A stretch of 6,028 bases of DNA, taken from positions 1-6,028 of the forward strand of contig JAFSBD010000096.1 in assembly GCA_017442025.1 (NCBI GenBank). The letters are read 5' to 3'. Origin of the DNA: Clostridia bacterium (lineage in GTDB: Bacteria > Bacillota > Clostridia > Oscillospirales > QAKW01). Position 1 is the first letter of the stretch. Each line of letters begins with the position of its first letter. The notes below the pieces were generated by a model. That model was not told where the DNA came from, ran no database searches, and was given only the letters and a program-made list of their open reading frames with translations. The position numbers were made by a program, and so were the translations under genes. Positions 5,413 through 6,028 of the stretch are shown one piece after another.

Positions 5413-5963
5413 TGCGAATAATAGCCGGCACACGCCGCGGCAAAAAGCTTTCCACCCTGGAAGGGGAGGATACCCGCCCCACCTTGGAGCGGTTGAAGCA
5501 GGCACTTTTTTCCGCCATCCAATTTGAATTGGCCGACCGCATTGTTTTGGATCTTTTTGCGGGGAGCGGCCAGTTGGGACTGGAAGCCCTCTCCCGCGGG
5601 GCGGCCTTTTGCCATTTCAACGACGGCAGCCCTGCGGCCATGAACATCATCCGCCGCAATATCCGCGACTGCGGATTTGAAAATGATGCAAAAGAAACTT
5701 GCATCGACTATACCATGTGTGTTAAAATGATAGAAAAGGATCCGCGCAAGCCCGATCTGGTCTTTTTAGACCCGCCTTATCATAAGGGAATGGCGGAGGA
5801 TGCGCTGGCGCTTTTGGCGCCGATCCTGCCGGAGGGTGCGCTGGTGGCGGTGGAAACCGCAAGCGATGAGACCTTCCCCCTTGCGGGATTGGATCTGCGC
5901 AAGGAATACCGCCAGGGATCGGTGAAGATCACGCTCTTGGAAAAGAGGAGGAATGAAGAATGA
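5409..5963 (+). CDS. rsmD: RsmD, 16S rRNA guanine-966 N2-methyltransferase
   Basis: A 184-residue S-adenosylmethionine-dependent Rossmann-fold methyltransferase that modifies G966 (E. coli numbering) of 16S rRNA during 30S assembly. It opens with M-R-I-I-A-G and has the R23-P-T substrate-side motif, motif I V46-L-D-L-F-A-G-S-G54 for SAM binding, an acidic D72 at the end of strand 2 (F-N-D, where B. subtilis YlbH has F-V-D), and motif IV D121-P-P-Y124, the N2-methyltransferase active site. Length fits the family. The ATG at 5409 overlaps the uvrC stop as ATGA with GGAGG 9 nt upstream. The next codon is also ATG (5412), has GAGG 7 nt upstream and gives the usual family N-terminus, so the start is uncertain by one residue. 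The coaD start overlaps its stop, a pairing common in Firmicutes. Confidence 0.95.
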   Translation: MMRIIAGTRRGKKLSTLEGEDTRPTLERLKQALFSAIQFELADRIVLDLFAGSGQLGLEALSRGAAFCHFNDGSPAAMNIIRRNIRDCGFENDAKETCIDYTMCVKMIEKDPRKPDLVFLDPPYHKGMAEDALALLAPILPEGALVAVETASDETFPLAGLDLRKEYRQGSVKITLLEKRRNEE

Positions 5964-6028
5964 AAATTGCCATCTGCCCCGGATCGTTTGATCCGGTAAC
6001 CTTAGGGCATTTAGATATTATCTCCCGC
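5960..6028 (+). CDS. coaD: CoaD, phosphopantetheine adenylyltransferase (partial, N-terminus only)
   Basis: The first 23 codons of the enzyme that transfers AMP from ATP to 4'-phosphopantetheine, the penultimate step of coenzyme A synthesis. The opening residues MKIAICPGSFDPVTLGH carry the S/T-F-D-P-V-T-x-G-H nucleotidyltransferase signature, with the ATP-contacting T-x-G-H17, at the very start as in all CoaD proteins. The ATG overlaps the rsmD stop by 4 nt (ATGA), and AGGAGG lies 8 nt upstream. The frame is open to the window edge, so the gene is cut by the window rather than broken. rsmD-coaD order supports the call. Confidence 0.95.
   Translation, partial: MKIAICPGSFDPVTLGHLDIISR

Overview
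The window looks like a chromosomal segment of a Bacillota bacterium, most likely a moderately GC-rich member of the Clostridia. The reasons are strong AGGAGG-type Shine-Dalgarno sites, an rsmD-coaD gene pair overlapping by 4 nt (a common Firmicutes arrangement), and Firmicutes-like versions of UvrC, RsmD and PnuC. This placement is inference from protein character and gene order; no 16S or other marker is present. I see no rRNA, tRNA, CRISPR array, insertion sequence or phage gene.

The window splits at an 84-bp divergent promoter region (3507-3590). To the right, on the + strand, lies a compact housekeeping operon: uvrC (3613-5412), rsmD (5409-5963) and the first 23 codons of coaD (5960-end). 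The two junctions are 4-nt ATGA overlaps. Its products act in nucleotide excision repair, 16S rRNA G966 methylation and coenzyme A synthesis. The proteins are not functionally linked, so this is co-expression of growth genes.

To the left, on the - strand and read right to left, are a HAD-superfamily phosphatase (3506-2868), a translationally coupled MFS transporter (2866-1688), a ThrH-type HAD enzyme (1637-1041; phosphoserine phosphatase / homoserine phosphotransferase family), a 262-bp non-coding stretch (779-1040), a PnuC-family vitamin transporter (778-98) and the first 14 codons of an unidentified gene running off the left edge (44-1). A promoter has good boxes ahead of the HAD phosphatase, and a weaker one lies before thrH.

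The most interesting part is the non-coding stretch between thrH and pnuC, read on the - strand. It holds, in order, a ~100-nt multi-helix element closed by a 14-bp interrupted stem and containing a C(UUCG)G tetraloop hairpin; a local hairpin that competes for one strand of that closing stem; a perfect 13-bp GC-rich hairpin; and, just before the pnuC ribosome binding site, a long hairpin followed by a U-tract that looks like a transcription attenuator. I do not recognise it as any riboswitch class I know. It could be a new cis-regulatory leader of pnuC, or a thrH terminator plus a dispersed structured repeat next to a simpler attenuator. The coding genes themselves are ordinary.
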